The notes under the pieces are model-generated. The model made no database searches. It worked only from the letters and a program-made list of their open reading frames with translations, and was not told the origin of the DNA. A DNA stretch of 64,000 nucleotides from Euryodendron excelsum (Eukaryota > Streptophyta > Magnoliopsida > Ericales > Pentaphylacaceae). The stretch lies in assembly GCA_033060915.1 (NCBI GenBank), contig CM065379.1, forward strand, positions 28,326,318 to 28,390,317. Direction: 5' to 3'. A program made the translations under genes and the position numbers. Below, piece by piece: positions 8,757-20,674 of the stretch; within the stretch, counting starts at the first letter, position 1; each line of letters opens with the position of its first letter.

Positions 8757-11391
8757 GTTGGAAAAGAGATTTTTAGGAGGAGATTTTCGATAAGAGATTT
8801 TGGAATGTATATATATAATATCTCACTTTCCTAAAGCGATTCTAACCATAAGAGGGCTAGAACCATTTTAGGATAGTGGTTTTGAAAATCAGAAGATTTG
8901 AAAATATGGACCGTGAAAGTCACTTTAAATGTCACACTTTCCTAAAGCAATCCTAGTCATGGAAAGGCTAGAATCACCCTAGGATTGTGATTTTGAAAAC
9001 AAGTTTTGAAAAAGGAGATTTTGATGCAATTTTGAAAACAATGTTAACACAAGTTTTGAAAACGAGTTTGAAAATAATTTTTTTTTAAGAATGTAAGATA
9101 ATGATACACACAATACAAATTGGGGTCGTGAACATACAAGTTTAAGGCTTCACCACATAATCAAGAGGGCCGAACCCACGTGGTCTCCGGTTAGACTAAA
9201 AGATAGCCCCCGACACGGTGACCCTCTAATAGTCTAATCCTACACATGGACCGGGAATCCCCTTGTTTCAAGCAAGCAAATAAATGGGGGAAGAAAATGG
9301 AGGATAAAAAGAGAGAAAACCCAAGTGGGTTAGGAGAGAGAAGAGAGGGGGGGGGGGGGAAGTGCAGGAACTTAAAGAGAAAGCCTACCGTATGTCTTGT
9401 TTATTTCCCCTGGCTTTGCGCGCCTTGCTCTTCTTGCTTTTTCTTCAGTCTTTGCTTCAGTCTTCGAGAGTTTTGTCTTTGTCCTCGAGAGCTTCGAGTT
9501 GCAGCAATCCAAGTCTTCAATAGAGGGTTGGAGGCTACTATATAAGTGTATAAGTATATAGGAAGCTAGGGTTTGTATATGGTGGTTACGGATTGAAAAA
9601 CCTATAGAAGCTAGGGTTTTGGGAGGCTACAGGCTCTGTATATCAAATATTAGGGTTGTTAGACTGAGTTTACAGACCCCTTTCACGCTGGAAGAGGCTC
9701 TATATTTATAAATATGAAATAAACCTGGCGCCTGTTACAGTGGCGCCAGGGCAAAATTCCTCTTGGTGCCACTAAGAGTGGCGCCAGCCAGTTAGGAAAC
9801 TTTGTAAGTCGGCAAGCAACGTATCTTGGGAAGATTTGAGCGCCTGTACTAGTGACTACCACGCAATTTTTAGCTTGGCTTCACTAGGAGTGACTCCGAA
9901 AAGTTCAGGAAAGTTTTAAGGGACCGGGGATGACCCAAAAGGCCGGAAAAAGGGCAGGAACACTTAGAACAATGTCCCCAAAGTATTGGACTTGAAAAAT
10001 GAAGATAGGATGTGTTGGAAGGATTGACCGGGCCATTAGAGGCAAAACGGTCAATCGGGCCGAAAAGCTGCCGGGACGCACCCGGAATGTCCTGGAAAAA
10101 GACTTGAGATATGGAAACATTATTTAGAATATTCTCAAAGGTTTTCGGTTTGGTACCTAGAGCTGGTGTGGTTGAAAAAGGCGACCGACCCCCTAGGGGT
10201 AAAAATGTCATTTTCACTAGGTTTGCCAGAACTAACTCAGAATGATCTAGAAAGGTAAAGAAAGGTTGAGAATACTATAGGAGGCATTCCTGGGAAGTCA
10301 CAGGTTTGATACCTAGGGCCGGTATGGTTCCCGGGGCATTCGGATGCCTAGGGAAAAAATGGTTATCTTGACCGAAAAGTCTCGGAATTGACCCGAAACT
10401 GATTGGAGGGCACCTAATCATGCCGGATTGCTTTTAAGACAATTTAGAAAGGTGGACTTGTCATTCTGAGAGCTTAGGTATGCTCTCGAGAAACGTGCTA
10501 GAAAATGGCCCGAAGGGTAGTTTGGTCATTTTTCACCGAAGTGGGCTAGCAGGCACTGGTGTTGACCTGGGTTTTAAGTGTTTCCGCCACTCTGATGGCG
10601 GTCTTGTGATACAGGGGTTTGTTGGCAATTCCCTATATTGACCTGTTTGCCAGTATTTTCACTACTTTGACAGTTGCAATGTTTGCAAGTATTTTCGCTA
10701 CTCTGACGGTTCGCCATCATTCCCGAGATTGCCTGATATTGGGAAGCTACTAAAGGGACTTAGCACTTGAGAAGTCAACTTTCCCAGAAGGGGTGCCTAA
10801 ATGAATATTTCTGCATTGGCAGGTTAGCAGGCGCCAAAGGTGGACCGTTCTACCATCTAGGGGACTTGGGGTCTCGTCCCAGTCGACAGGTTTAAAGAGA
10901 CTTACCGTTCGGAAGATATTTTCCTTCGAAAAACATGCCGAATTGGGTAGAATTGCTATCTCGAGGAATCAACTGTCTCGAGAGAGGGATTGGAATTGGA
11001 ATTGGAAAGGGGACTTACCGTCTTCGGAAAGACGTGCTTGATTTGGATTTGGAAAGGGGACTTACCGTCTCCGAAAAGACTTGCTTGATTTTAAATTGGA
11101 AAGGGGACTTACCGTCTTCGGAAAGATGCGCCTAATTTGAAATATGGAAAGGGGACTTACTGTCTTCGGAAAGACGCGCTTGGTTTGGAAAGCAGACTTA
11201 TCGTCTTTGGAAATACGTGCCTGGTTTGGAATTGGAAAGGAATAATGCCCCTAAGGGCATTTCGATCATTTTGCATTTGTTTGGGCCTGGCAGGGCCCGC
11301 AAAGCGATGAATAGACAAGATTAGACTTAGAGAGTTGATTTCGATTAGAATACGTCCATATTGACTTGAGTACAAGTTTGGACGAACCGTA
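8757..11391 (-). repeat. E2 3' LTR, truncated at both ends
   Basis: This matches the first half of the E2 5' LTR (about 26966-29600) in the same orientation. Its U5 half is cut at 8756/8757 by the insertion of E1. On the other side it lacks about the first 30 bases of U3, and no polypurine tract is seen next to it, so a small deletion crossed the LTR border. It contains TATAAATATA at 9710-9701, a GTAGG donor near 9385, and a short-unit U3 array at 10960-11240. Confidence 0.82.
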
Positions 11392-12634
11392 AAGTAAAAG
11401 TCCCATGTTGACCGCGAGGCAGTCGGAGGGACGGACTTTGGGAATTTTTCGTCAATGGGGGTTCGAAAAAGGGCAAAACTGCCCAGAATTTGGAAACTGG
11501 CGCCCCTAGGAGTGATGTCTTTGGCAGAGAAGGCTTGGTGCCTCTGCTAGTGGCGCTAAGCTTAGGAACAAAACCAAAAAATTTTCTGGTTCGAACACTT
11601 GTGGTATTTGAGAGAGCTTTCGCAAATCTGAGAGACATTGCAAGGAAACTAACTTGGACATTGAAGAAGTACTTCTTGGAGACCACGGGTGATTATCAGA
11701 AGGAGACCACGTCGCCTAAAGAGAAGATTTCGCAGGAGAACTCCCAAAAAGTGAGTTTTCAAATTTTTGTTAATTTTGATGTGTAGAACTTTGTTTGAAT
11801 AATGTGAATAGTAGAAATCAATGTTTTGATATATTTTGAACATTATGGTGATGTTATTTTTACATTTTGGTGTTTGTTTGATTAGATTTAAATGATTTTA
11901 CTTGATTATGTGAAGAAGATTTTCTACAAGAATTGGGAGTTTGTTCCTACAGGCTTGGGCATTACGTTTTTTGGCTATATTTTTGTGCAATGTGCCTTAG
12001 AAAAATGTGTTTAACAACCGTGTGAAGTTTTGTGATTTTTTGAAAACTCGGTGAATTTTTTATTTTTTGAAAAATAGAAAAATATTTAGAAAATTAGGAA
12101 AATGAAGAAAACTTGAGAGATTGATGAAATTTTTAGAGTTTGAAATTTGAAAAAATATTGGCATATTTTAAAAAACATTTGAGGTGGTTTTGAGAAATTT
12201 TAGGACAACTTGGAAAACCATTAATTTATTAGAAAAATAAAACATATGTTTTGAAAATTTTGAAAAATTGAAAAGTGTGCGCGAGTGCGGATGTTATGTG
12301 ATTGTAACGTTTTGAAGTGCACGTTTTGTGTTTTGTGTTGATGTCATGGGTGTTGTAGGGACCATTTTTAAACAAGATTCTACCAAAATATTTAGAAATA
12401 GTTAGAAAAGGTTTTAGAAATAAAATCTTTTTGAAATAAAAAGACAAAAAACCCTTGAGATTTGATTTGAAGTTAGAAAATCAAAAGGTGTGCGTAGGAA
12501 ATTTGTTTTGACTTATCATTTGAAATCTTTTATTTGTTTTGTTTGTGTTGTTTATTTTATTTTACTTTATTATATTATTATTTATCTGCATGTGCAGTAC
12601 ATTAACACCTCTTACCCTGACTTAACTTTTTAGG
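11392..12634 (+). promoter_or_regulatory. Upstream region and 5'-UTR intron of the E2 antisense ORF
   Basis: The plus strand carries a diverged GGCGCC palindrome cluster at about 11500-11560. A short possible exon ends AAAAA|GTGAGTTTT at 11750, and an AT-rich stretch then ends TTTTTAG at 12633, just before the ATG. E3 repeats this layout in the opposite orientation: donor AAAAG|GTGAGTTTT at 31567, acceptor TTTTCAG at 30296, next base G, then ATGG. The predicted introns are about 883 and 1271 bases. No clear TATA box is seen. The ORF that covers the first exon in E2 is not matched in E3. Confidence 0.5.
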
Positions 12635-13991
12635 ATGGTAGACGCGATTTTGAGTCAACTGAGAGCTTGGCAGGACAGTTACCCTCTGGATGAGCAGGAC
12701 AACTTTCGCCTGAGAGCTTGGCCCCTCTTTCTGATTGGCACACTTCCCAGGATTGGGTTGTTTCTCGTATGGTTGCCTTGGCCCTGCTTCTACTAAACTA
12801 CTTGGTGTTCCCACGAGGAGATGATTTAGTTGACTGTCGACTATGTGCACTACTGGCCCTAATTCGTAAGGGGCATTCCTATGCTCCCATGATTGTAGGG
12901 GAGACCTTTGTGAGCCTAACAAGATTCCAGTAGACCGTTGACGCTTGTTTCCAGGGATGTGCTACTCTCTTCCAGCTCTGGGCGATTGGGCACTTGTTTG
13001 TTACTCCTTTATTCCAGCATACATGGTATCCTGAGCTTGACCACATACATTCCTTGGCGAGATCTCAGGGCGTCATGGCAAACAAGGGGAGATTTTCGCA
13101 GACCACTGTATCCTAGGCTGACTACCTCCAGAGCATAAGGTCAGGCACAGTCAGGTGGTATTCAGGACTGGTTGGTAGGTATTGCTTGAGAGTTCGACCT
13201 TCCGGGAGAGCCTTCGTGCCCCTAGCAGGCCTGTAGGGCATTGCCCCTTTCTTCGGGGTTGGGTTCTGTGACAACTTGGTAGGAGTCAAGATATCCCTTA
13301 TTCGGCATCTGCAGCTGAGTTTACTCTTGACTTTAAGGCAACGATCCCGGGAGCATTAGTGGAGAGAGTTATGGATACATGGAGATCTTTGCTTCCTCAC
13401 GTCGACGATGACGGTCCATTCTATATCCTGCCCCTTGTGACTGAGGCCTATCACTATTGGCTTCGACGCTACGTGCTGGGTCCCAATAGACTTGGGGCTC
13501 TTCTCATCGAGACTCCTTTACCTTCCGTAAGGTATACCGACTTCTTGACAGCTATGATTGTTTAGGGGCGTCGTCACAGCCGGGAGAACCGCCAACTGAT
13601 ACAGATATTGCATGACCGGTTGAGGATGAGAGATGCTGAGGTAGCTTTGCTGGAGATGCAGCTAGCCGCAGCCAGATCGACACATGATGACCCACCTTTG
13701 AGTGTTGCGAGGGGAAATAGGCGGCCACAGGGCGTTCTAGGCAATTCCACTTCCCTAGAGGGTGATGTGGCAAATAATTAGTCCTTACGGGAGACTATGG
13801 AGTCCCTTACCCAAGAGAGGGACATGTTTCGGGCCAGATGTGCAGACTACGAGCGGGGCCGGCCTAGGTCATTGACAGTGGGTTCTTCTTCGGGTGTTCC
13901 TCCTGTAGTTGGTGAGCCAGTGGATCCCTACATAGCTGATTCCTCCTCTGATGATGATGGGGAGCAATACATTTTTGCCCCTCGTTCTTAG
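12635..13991 (+). pseudogene. E2 antisense ORF, PMD/DUF7745-like, decayed
   Basis: Opposite in direction to pol and convergent with it. The ATG at 12635 opens MVDAILSQLRAWQDSYPLDE. After a frameshift the frame continues as LVFPRGDDLVDCR, then GETFVSLTRFQ, then DACFQGCATLFQLWAIGHL, in the manner of plant mobile domain or DUF7745 proteins (family recognised from memory). After further breaks a C-terminal frame from about 13330 to 13991 carries a coiled-coil-like stretch (ENRQLIQILHDRLRMRDAEVALLEMQL) and an acidic tail (SSSDDDGEQYIFAPRS), with in-frame stops near 13563 and 13780. The N-terminal part seen in E3 is missing. Extra antisense ORFs are known in Tat elements; their role is unknown. Confidence 0.65.
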
Positions 13992-15201
13992 ATTTATTGA
14001 TTCCTGCATTTGTAGAAAAACATACTTTGTTTAATATTGTACTCCTTTTTGTCTTATGAACTCATGGCCACGCGTACTTTTGATATGACCTTCCTACATG
14101 GTTAGTATAGCAACAAACTTAAGGAAAGTTGAATGAAAGTCGTAGCTCAATGAAAAATAACTCCCTTTTGTTTGACATCTGACTAACTGACTGTCCCGCA
14201 AAAGGAAACCCCTACTTCCTTTAACCCTAACTGGTCTAAGTCGGAGAATGCCTTTCGAGACGCTTTCTGACTTTCACATTGTTGCTTCCATACATATAAC
14301 TATTGGGGAATGCTGTAGCTTGGGTTATTTCTTACAACTAGATCTCTTCCCCCTCCCCCCCCCCCCCCCCCATTTTGTTGCTATTTTTACTACTAGTGCC
14401 CATGAAGGTTTTTACCAGTCCCAGCTCTGTCATTTTTGCATCAAGGCGCCTTTGCAGGTTTTTGCTAGGGTCGACAGTTTTGTACTCTTTTACCTACGGT
14501 GCCCTTTCGGGTTTTCACCGCAACCTTGGGAACGCGCTTAATTTTTCTCTCTTCTTTCTCTCTCTTTCCTCAGCTTGGTCTCTGGTTTCTGTTGAAAAGC
14601 TCCTAAACACTACTTACACCATCCCCCAGCCAATTGCATATTTTGGTAAACTCATTTGGACTAATTAATTTAACTCTAATTTGAGAGGACTTTTAAGGTT
14701 TGTGGTGTGGGTGTTTTACTTTTGAAAGAAAAGGAAAAGGCTCAAACCTACCATTCTACTAGTGATCACTGTCAATGATGTTTGGTCTAATAACACTTTT
14801 TCTGCGTATTCCCATCTTTCTTCGGGTATCTCATCACACTTTTTTTTTTTGAACTAACAACATTAATAACAATGTTTGTGCGAACTTAAGATAATACTTC
14901 AAGGAATTTATTTATTTATTTTTTTATGCATATCTCCAGTGCTTCTACTTTGACCTAGCATGATCACTTTGTTGGGGAATGTTCCTGAAGGAAAGTAACC
15001 AGCTCTAAGGGTTTGACAAAGGTTATATATATATACATTTTAATTGCATAGGAAATGAAACGAGGGCCACTCGTCATCTTGGTATTAGATTGTTTAGTCC
15101 ATAGAGTTTTACCACTAAAACACTACCCTATTGATTAGTGGAGAATGAGGAGAGTAGATTTTATTACTTCTGCACAGAAACCAAAGGTCTAACTTCCAGA
15201 A
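13992..15201. other. E2 noncoding region between the antisense ORF and pol 3' ends
   Basis: The antisense ORF (plus) and pol (minus) end toward each other across this stretch. It holds a long C run near 14343-14371, a T run near 14840, an AT repeat near 15026, and at 15000-15140 a segment shared with the post-gag regions of E1 and E5. No gene is visible. Confidence 0.7.
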
Positions 15202-18200
15202 TCATATGTAGTAGTGTTTGATAGCATCTGAATTCAACAGACTAGGGAATTCTTGCCCATCCATTTCCTCCAGAACGAGAGCTCCTCCAGACAAGACCTT
15301 TTTTACCACGAATGACCCTTCGTAATTTGGAGCAAATTTCCCCTATGCTGCCTCCTGATGGGTGAACACCTTCCTGAGCACCAAATCTCCCAGTTGGAAT
15401 GATCGAGGCCGTACCTTCTTATCAAATGCCCTGGCCATTCGCCTTCTGTAGCATTGAGCATGATAAACCGCAGTTAACCGCTTCTCATCTAGCAGGCAGA
15501 GTTGGGTATACTGGTCATTGATCCATTCTGCTTCATCAAGTTTGGTTTCTGTTAAGATCCTTAAAGAAGGAATCTCAATCTCGACGGGGATGACTGCCTC
15601 GGTGCCGTAGACCAGCTCGAAGGAGGTGCTTCCTATGGAGACCCTCATAGTAGTTCGGTAAGCCATCAGTGCAAAAGGAAGTTTCTCATGGCAATCTCTG
15701 TAGTTATCAATCATCTTTTAAAGTATTCTCTTAATGTTCTTGTTGGCTGCTTCCACTGCTCCGTTCATCTGAGGCGGGTAGGTGACCGAATTCCAGTGCG
15801 TAATCCGAAATGTTTGGCATAGCTTTGATATCAACTCGTTGTTCAGATTGGAAGCATTATCAGTAATGAGTGACTCGAGAATCCCATACAGGCAACTGAT
15901 ATGATTTTTTATGAACCTTTCCATGGCCCTCTTGGTGACTTGGAAATAGGAAATGGCTTCCACCCATTTAGTGAAATAATCAATGGCGACAAGGATGAAG
16001 TGGTGGCTGTTGAAAGCTTTAGGCGTGATAGGGCCAATCATATCTATCCCCCACATAGAAAAAGGCCACGGGGCTGACATGGAATGGAGCTCAGTCGGTG
16101 GTGCTTTAATCTTATCCCCATATATCTAGCACTTGTGACACCGAATAACATATCTAATACAATCTAACTCCATTGTTGACCAGTAATACCCTGTCCGGAG
16201 AATCTTCTTTGCAAGCGTATGGCCATTCATGTGGGGACTGAAAACTCCTTCGTTCACTTCCTCCATGATAACTTTGGCTTCGATGGCATTGACGCATCTT
16301 AGAGGTTCAAACCATGATCTCCTGAAAAGCTCATTTTCAGCCATGAAATAATGTCCCGCCAAACGACAAATGGTCTTCCTATCTCGTTGTGATGCTGCAT
16401 CGGGGAATGTATTGGCTTGGATGTACCTCTGGATGTCATAAAACCATGGTTTCTCATTGGGTTCAATAGTTATGTGCAGGCAATAGGAAGGGATATCCCT
16501 GGTAAAGATCTGTAGATGGGGTATTTCAGTGCCCCTGTCAACCTTGATTGCTGAAGCTAACATAGCTAAGGCATTGGCAAAACTGTTCTCTGCTCGGGGA
16601 ACGTGATGAAAATCCATGCTTTTGAATAGCTGACACAAATCTTTGACTTGTTGATGATACGGGAAAAGTTTTGCATCTCGAGTTTGGTATACGTCTTTAG
16701 ATTGTTTAATAACCAGATCTGAATCGCCGAAAACAACCAATTCGTCAATCTTCATTTCTAATGCCAATCTTAATCCCATGATGCAAGCCTCATATTCGGC
16801 AATGTTATTGGTGCATAGTTCAAGTTGTAGCTTAACCACAATAGGATAGTGACTGCCTGCTCTTGACACTACTACTGCACCAATGCCAGCTCCCTTTTTG
16901 TTAGCAGCCCCGTCAAAATACATCTTCCACTTGGCTCCTTCTTGCTCTTCCGATGCGTCATCAACGCATAGTATATTTTCAACGGGAAATTGGGGTTCCA
17001 TGGATTGATAATCATCAATAGGATTCTAGGCCAGATAATTAGTTATCACCTGCCCCTTGACTGCTTTACGGGTAGTGAACACGATGTCGAATTCTGACAA
17101 GAATACGTGCCATTGGGCAATTCTGCTGGACAAGGTTGGTTTCTCGAATATATACTTGAGGGGATCCATTTGAGAGATGAGGAAGGTGGTATGAATTTCT
17201 TACTGAGGTAGTAAATGGCTTGCTCTTTTCTTCCTGTTTCATCATGTTGTCCCAAAACATATCCCATGGAGGTATCTAACACTGACATGTACATTAAACA
17301 AAGGATGTCCCGGGGTTGGTGCCACTAGGATAGGAGGATTCCGCAGATATTCTTTGATTTTCTCAAAAACTATTTGACAGTTAACATCCCACTCTTTCGG
17401 AATGTCTATATTAAGGAGCTTGAAAATAGGTTCGCACAGGTGGGTCATTTGGGCGATGAATCTGCTGATAAAGTTTAATTTTCCTAGAAAGATTGAACCT
17501 CCTTTTCCCCTTTTGGTGCCGGCATTTCAATGATGGACTTATCTTTGGCTGGATCAACCTCTATCCCCTTTTCATTGACTACAAACCCCAGCAGCTTCCC
17601 TGAAGATACTCCGAATGTGCATTTGGCAGGATTTAGCTTAAGCAAATACTTACGGAGACGATCAAACACCTTCCGCAGGTTGAACAGGTGGTCTTTCTGC
17701 TGTTTGGACTTGACGATCATGTCATCCACATAAATTTCTACTTCCTTATGCATCATGTCATGGAATAAGGTTACTATGGCTTTTTGGTAGGTTGCCCCTG
17801 CATTGCGAAGTCCAAATGGCATGACTTTATAATAGTATACTCCCCAGGAGGTAATGAAAGCAATCTTCTCCTGATCCTCTTCAGCCAGCTTGATCTGATT
17901 ATATCCCGAAAAATCCTCTATGAAGGAAAACATTTTGTGACCGGCCGTGTCGTCAACAAGCAAGTCTATGTGTGGGAGAGGAAAATCGTCCTTTAGACTG
18001 GCCTTGTTGAGGTCCCAAAAGTTAATACACATCCGCACCTTGCCATCTTTCTTGGGTACCGGGATAACATTAGCTAGCCATTGGGGATACTCTACTACTT
18101 ACAAGAATCCTGCTTGGAGCTGTTTAATCACTTTTTCCTTCATCTTCAGGCTCCATTCGGGTCTTAATCTTCTTAACTTCTGCTTAAAGGGTTTCATCTG

Positions 18201-18542
18201 CGGGTCCAGGGGTAATCTATGCTCAACAATGGATTCATCCAGCACGGATATGTCTTGATAGGACCATGCAAAAGCATCCAAGTATGCAAGCAATAGTTCC
18301 AGTAATTCTTTGCGCTGCCATTGATCTAGGCCTGTACCGATTCTAAGCTCCTTTGGATCCCCTTCATTCCCCAAATTAACGGTTTTCGTTTCCTCAATGT
18401 TTGGGCTATTACGATTCTCATGTCTTTCTATTTGTTCCCAAATTTCCTCTGGCACCCCTTCTGAATAATTTACGTCTTCTTCAATTCCCAGTTGTTGGTA
18501 ATCAAACTCAGCATTTAAGTTATCATTTATCAGGATTGGCAT
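15202..18542 (-). pseudogene. pol: E2 pol: RT, RNase H, extra RNase H and integrase, decayed
   Basis: Domains read from 18542. The pre-RT segment (about 18542-18100) ends in RRLRPEWSLKMKEK. The reverse transcriptase (about 18080-17490) has the YVDD active site at 17732-17721. A frameshifted and internally deleted RNase H/connection follows (about 17450-17030). A second RNase H starts KWKMYFDGAANKKGAGIGAV (about 16930-16550); it has the first Asp, Glu and second Asp, but ANALA where ADALA is usual, so the last catalytic Asp reads Asn. Integrase (about 16270-15210) has an HHCC-type finger, the D,D,E residues (in GIDMIGP, TDNASN and GAVEAANKN), and a C-terminus ending near NSDAIKHYY. Stops at 18099, 17484, 16126, 15718 and 15343 (lowest base) and several frameshifts make it nonfunctional. 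No protease is found. Confidence 0.92.
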
Positions 18543-18863
18543 TCTCTAGATTAGCTGAGTAAGGCATCGGATGCAAGGGTCCTTAGCATGGAAAATAGTG
18601 TGCAATGAATCAAACAAGAAAGGAGTATTTTTCCATTAATAACTTGATTTTATTTTTTTTAAGTTCAGACAAGTAAATTAAAAGGACAAAGTTTGTTTGT
18701 AGCAAATCAGTTGCTCCGAGATCTCGCTCTAGTGAGCTTTGTATCAAAACTTGAGAGCATGGATGATGTTTGATCGGCTGGTGTTCCGACCGGGGGAGCC
18801 ATCAAGAGGCCGTAGGCAAAGAAATTAACACAGCATCTTGCTGGCAACCAATATACCATTCTC
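18543..18863 (-). other. E2 leader, pol-proximal part
   Basis: The segment 18770-18863 matches the E1 leader near 3925-4012. The remaining 230 bases before pol match no gag and contain a T-rich tract and a possible acceptor (TTACTCAG) about a dozen bases before the pol ATG. Gag and protease would be expected here in an autonomous element and are absent. Confidence 0.6.
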
Positions 18864-18868
18864 CCTTT
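18864..18868. repeat. S1 target site duplication, left copy (CCTTT)
   Basis: CCTTT directly before TGTAAGC of S1, repeated at 24184-24188 after the terminal GACA. The uninterrupted homologous site in E1 (near 4012) has a single copy. Confidence 0.93.
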
Positions 18869-19082
18869 TGTAAGCACCCCATTTTTTACCGCTCAGCAAT
18901 CTACACTCCGTCCAGACTTGTTTTCAAGTCATTGTGGGCATATTCCTATCGAATCCAATTCTCTAGGTCCAAATTCCATCTTTCCATCGCTTCGCGGGCC
19001 TGTCAGGCCAAATAGAGGCAAAATGACCAAAATGCCCTTAGGGGCATTGTCCTTTCCTTTCCTTTCCAATTCCAATCCCTTT

Positions 19083-19590
19083 CTCGAGACAGTTTATTCC
19101 TCGAGATGGTTCCAATCCAGGCACGTCTCTTCGGAGACGGTAAAACCCCTTTCCAACCCCACTCTCGAGACAGTTTATTCCTCGAGACGGTTCCAATCCA
19201 GGCATGTCTCTTCGAAGACAGTAAGACCCCTTTCCAATCCCACTCTCGAGACAGTTTATTCCTCGAGACGGTTCCAATCCAGGCATGTCTCTTCGGAGAC
19301 GGTAAGACCCCTTTCCAATCCCACTCTCGAGACAGTTTATTCCTCGAGATGGCTTCAACTCAGGCACGTCTCTTCGGAGATGGTAAGACCCCTTTCCAAT
19401 CCCACTCTCGAGACAGTTTATTCCTCGAGACGGTTACAATCCAGGCGCGTCTCTTCGGAGACGATAAGTCCCTTTTCCAATCCCTCTCTCGAGACAGTTT
19501 ATTCCTCGAGACGGTTCCAATCCAGGCACGTCTCTTCGGAGACGGTAAGTCCCCTTTCCAATCCGTCACTCGAGACAGTTTATTCCTCAA
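19083..19590 (+). repeat. 81-base hairpin minisatellite in S1 U3
   Basis: Six tandem units begin at 19083, 19164, 19245, 19326, 19407 and 19488, with a partial one at 19569. Each carries two CTCGAG-type palindromes and GTCTC-TTCG-GAGAC, a five-base stem closed by C-G over a TTCG loop. In the genomic RNA this U3 lies near the 3' end. Confidence 0.9.
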
Positions 19591-20588
19591 GACGGTCCGA
19601 GTAGCGAAACTACTCACAAAACCGTTAGAGTAGAGGAAATACTCACAAATAGGTCGATATAGGAAATTGGCAACAACCCCTTGTGTCACGACGACCGCCG
19701 TTAGAGTGGCGGAAACACTCAAAACCCAGATCAATACCAGTATTTGTTAACCCACTTTGGTGAAAAATGACCAAACTGTCCTTTGGACCTTTTCCGAGAC
19801 TTTCCGGTCAAGATGACCATTTTGCCCCTAGGCATTCGAATCCCCGAGAACCACACCGGCTCTGGGTATCAAACCGGTAATGTCCCGAGAATACTTCTTA
19901 TAGTATGTTCAACCTTCCTTTACCTTTCCGGATCATTCCGAGTCAGTTCCGGCCAACCCGGTACAAAATGACCGTGTTGCCCCTGGAGGGCCGATCTCCT
20001 TCTTCGACCACACCGGCTCCGGGTATCAAATCGGTAATGTCCTGAGAATAGTTTTTATAGTGTTCTCAACCTTCCTTTACCTTTCCGGACCATTCTGAGT
20101 CAGTTCCGGCAAACCCGGTATAAAATGACCGTTTTGCCCTTGATGAGCCGGTCTCCTTTTCCGACCACGCCGGCTCTGGGAATCAAACCGGAAACCTCCA
20201 GGAACGTTCTGAATAATGTTTCCAGATCCCAAGGCTTTTTTCGGGACAATCCGAGTTCGCCCCGGCAACTTCCTAGTCCGATTGACCGTTTTGCCCCTAA
20301 GGGCCCGGTCAACCTTTCCGACACATCTTAGCCTCACTTTTCAAGTCAAATACCTCCAGGACACTATTTTAAGTGCTCCTGCTCCTTTCTGGCCTTCCGG
20401 GTCATTCCCGGCTCCTCCAAATCATTCCCGGACTTTCAAGAGTCACTCCTAGTGAAGCTAGGCTAAAAATTGCGTGGTAGTCACTAGTACAGGCGCCCAA
20501 ATCTAGTCAAAGATACGTTGTTTGCCGACTTATAAAGTTTCCTAACTGGCTAGCGCCACTAGTAGTGGTGCCAAGCCAAGAATTGGCC

Positions 20589-20611
20589 TGGCGCCACTCC
20601 TAGTGGCGCCA
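20589..20611 (+). repeat. Perfect GGCGCC inverted repeat in the S1 promoter region
   Basis: TGGCGCCACT-CCT-AGTGGCGCCA, ten paired bases with a three-base spacer, about 55 bases upstream of the TATA box. It is the best preserved member of the cluster at 20549-20651. Confidence 0.8.
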
Positions 20612-20664
20612 AGAGCAATTTTGCCCTGGCGCCACCGCAACAGGCGCCAGGTTTGTCCAACCTC

Positions 20665-20674
20665 TATAAATACA
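20665..20674 (+). promoter_or_regulatory. S1 LTR TATA box
   Basis: TATAAATACA in the context CCTCTATAAATACAGAGCCTC. Transcription would start about 30 bases downstream. The exon from there to the donor at 20990 is about 300 bases. Confidence 0.85.

Noticed and set aside
11490..11786. 98-codon plus-strand ORF as the first coding exon of the antisense gene
   Set aside because: The matching region of E3 does not preserve the frame or start; kept only as a possible 5' UTR exon.
14343..14371. C homopolymer as a possible assembly or functional signal
   Set aside because: Simple homopolymer in a dead noncoding region. Length may be unreliable, and similar C or G runs occur elsewhere (9350, 21085, 45365).
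18918..19633. Long ORFs with repeated 27-residue units (RDSLFLETVPIQARLFGDGK and similar)
   Set aside because: They are translations of the 81-base U3 minisatellite, whose length is a multiple of three. The same arrays are open in several frames and on both strands.
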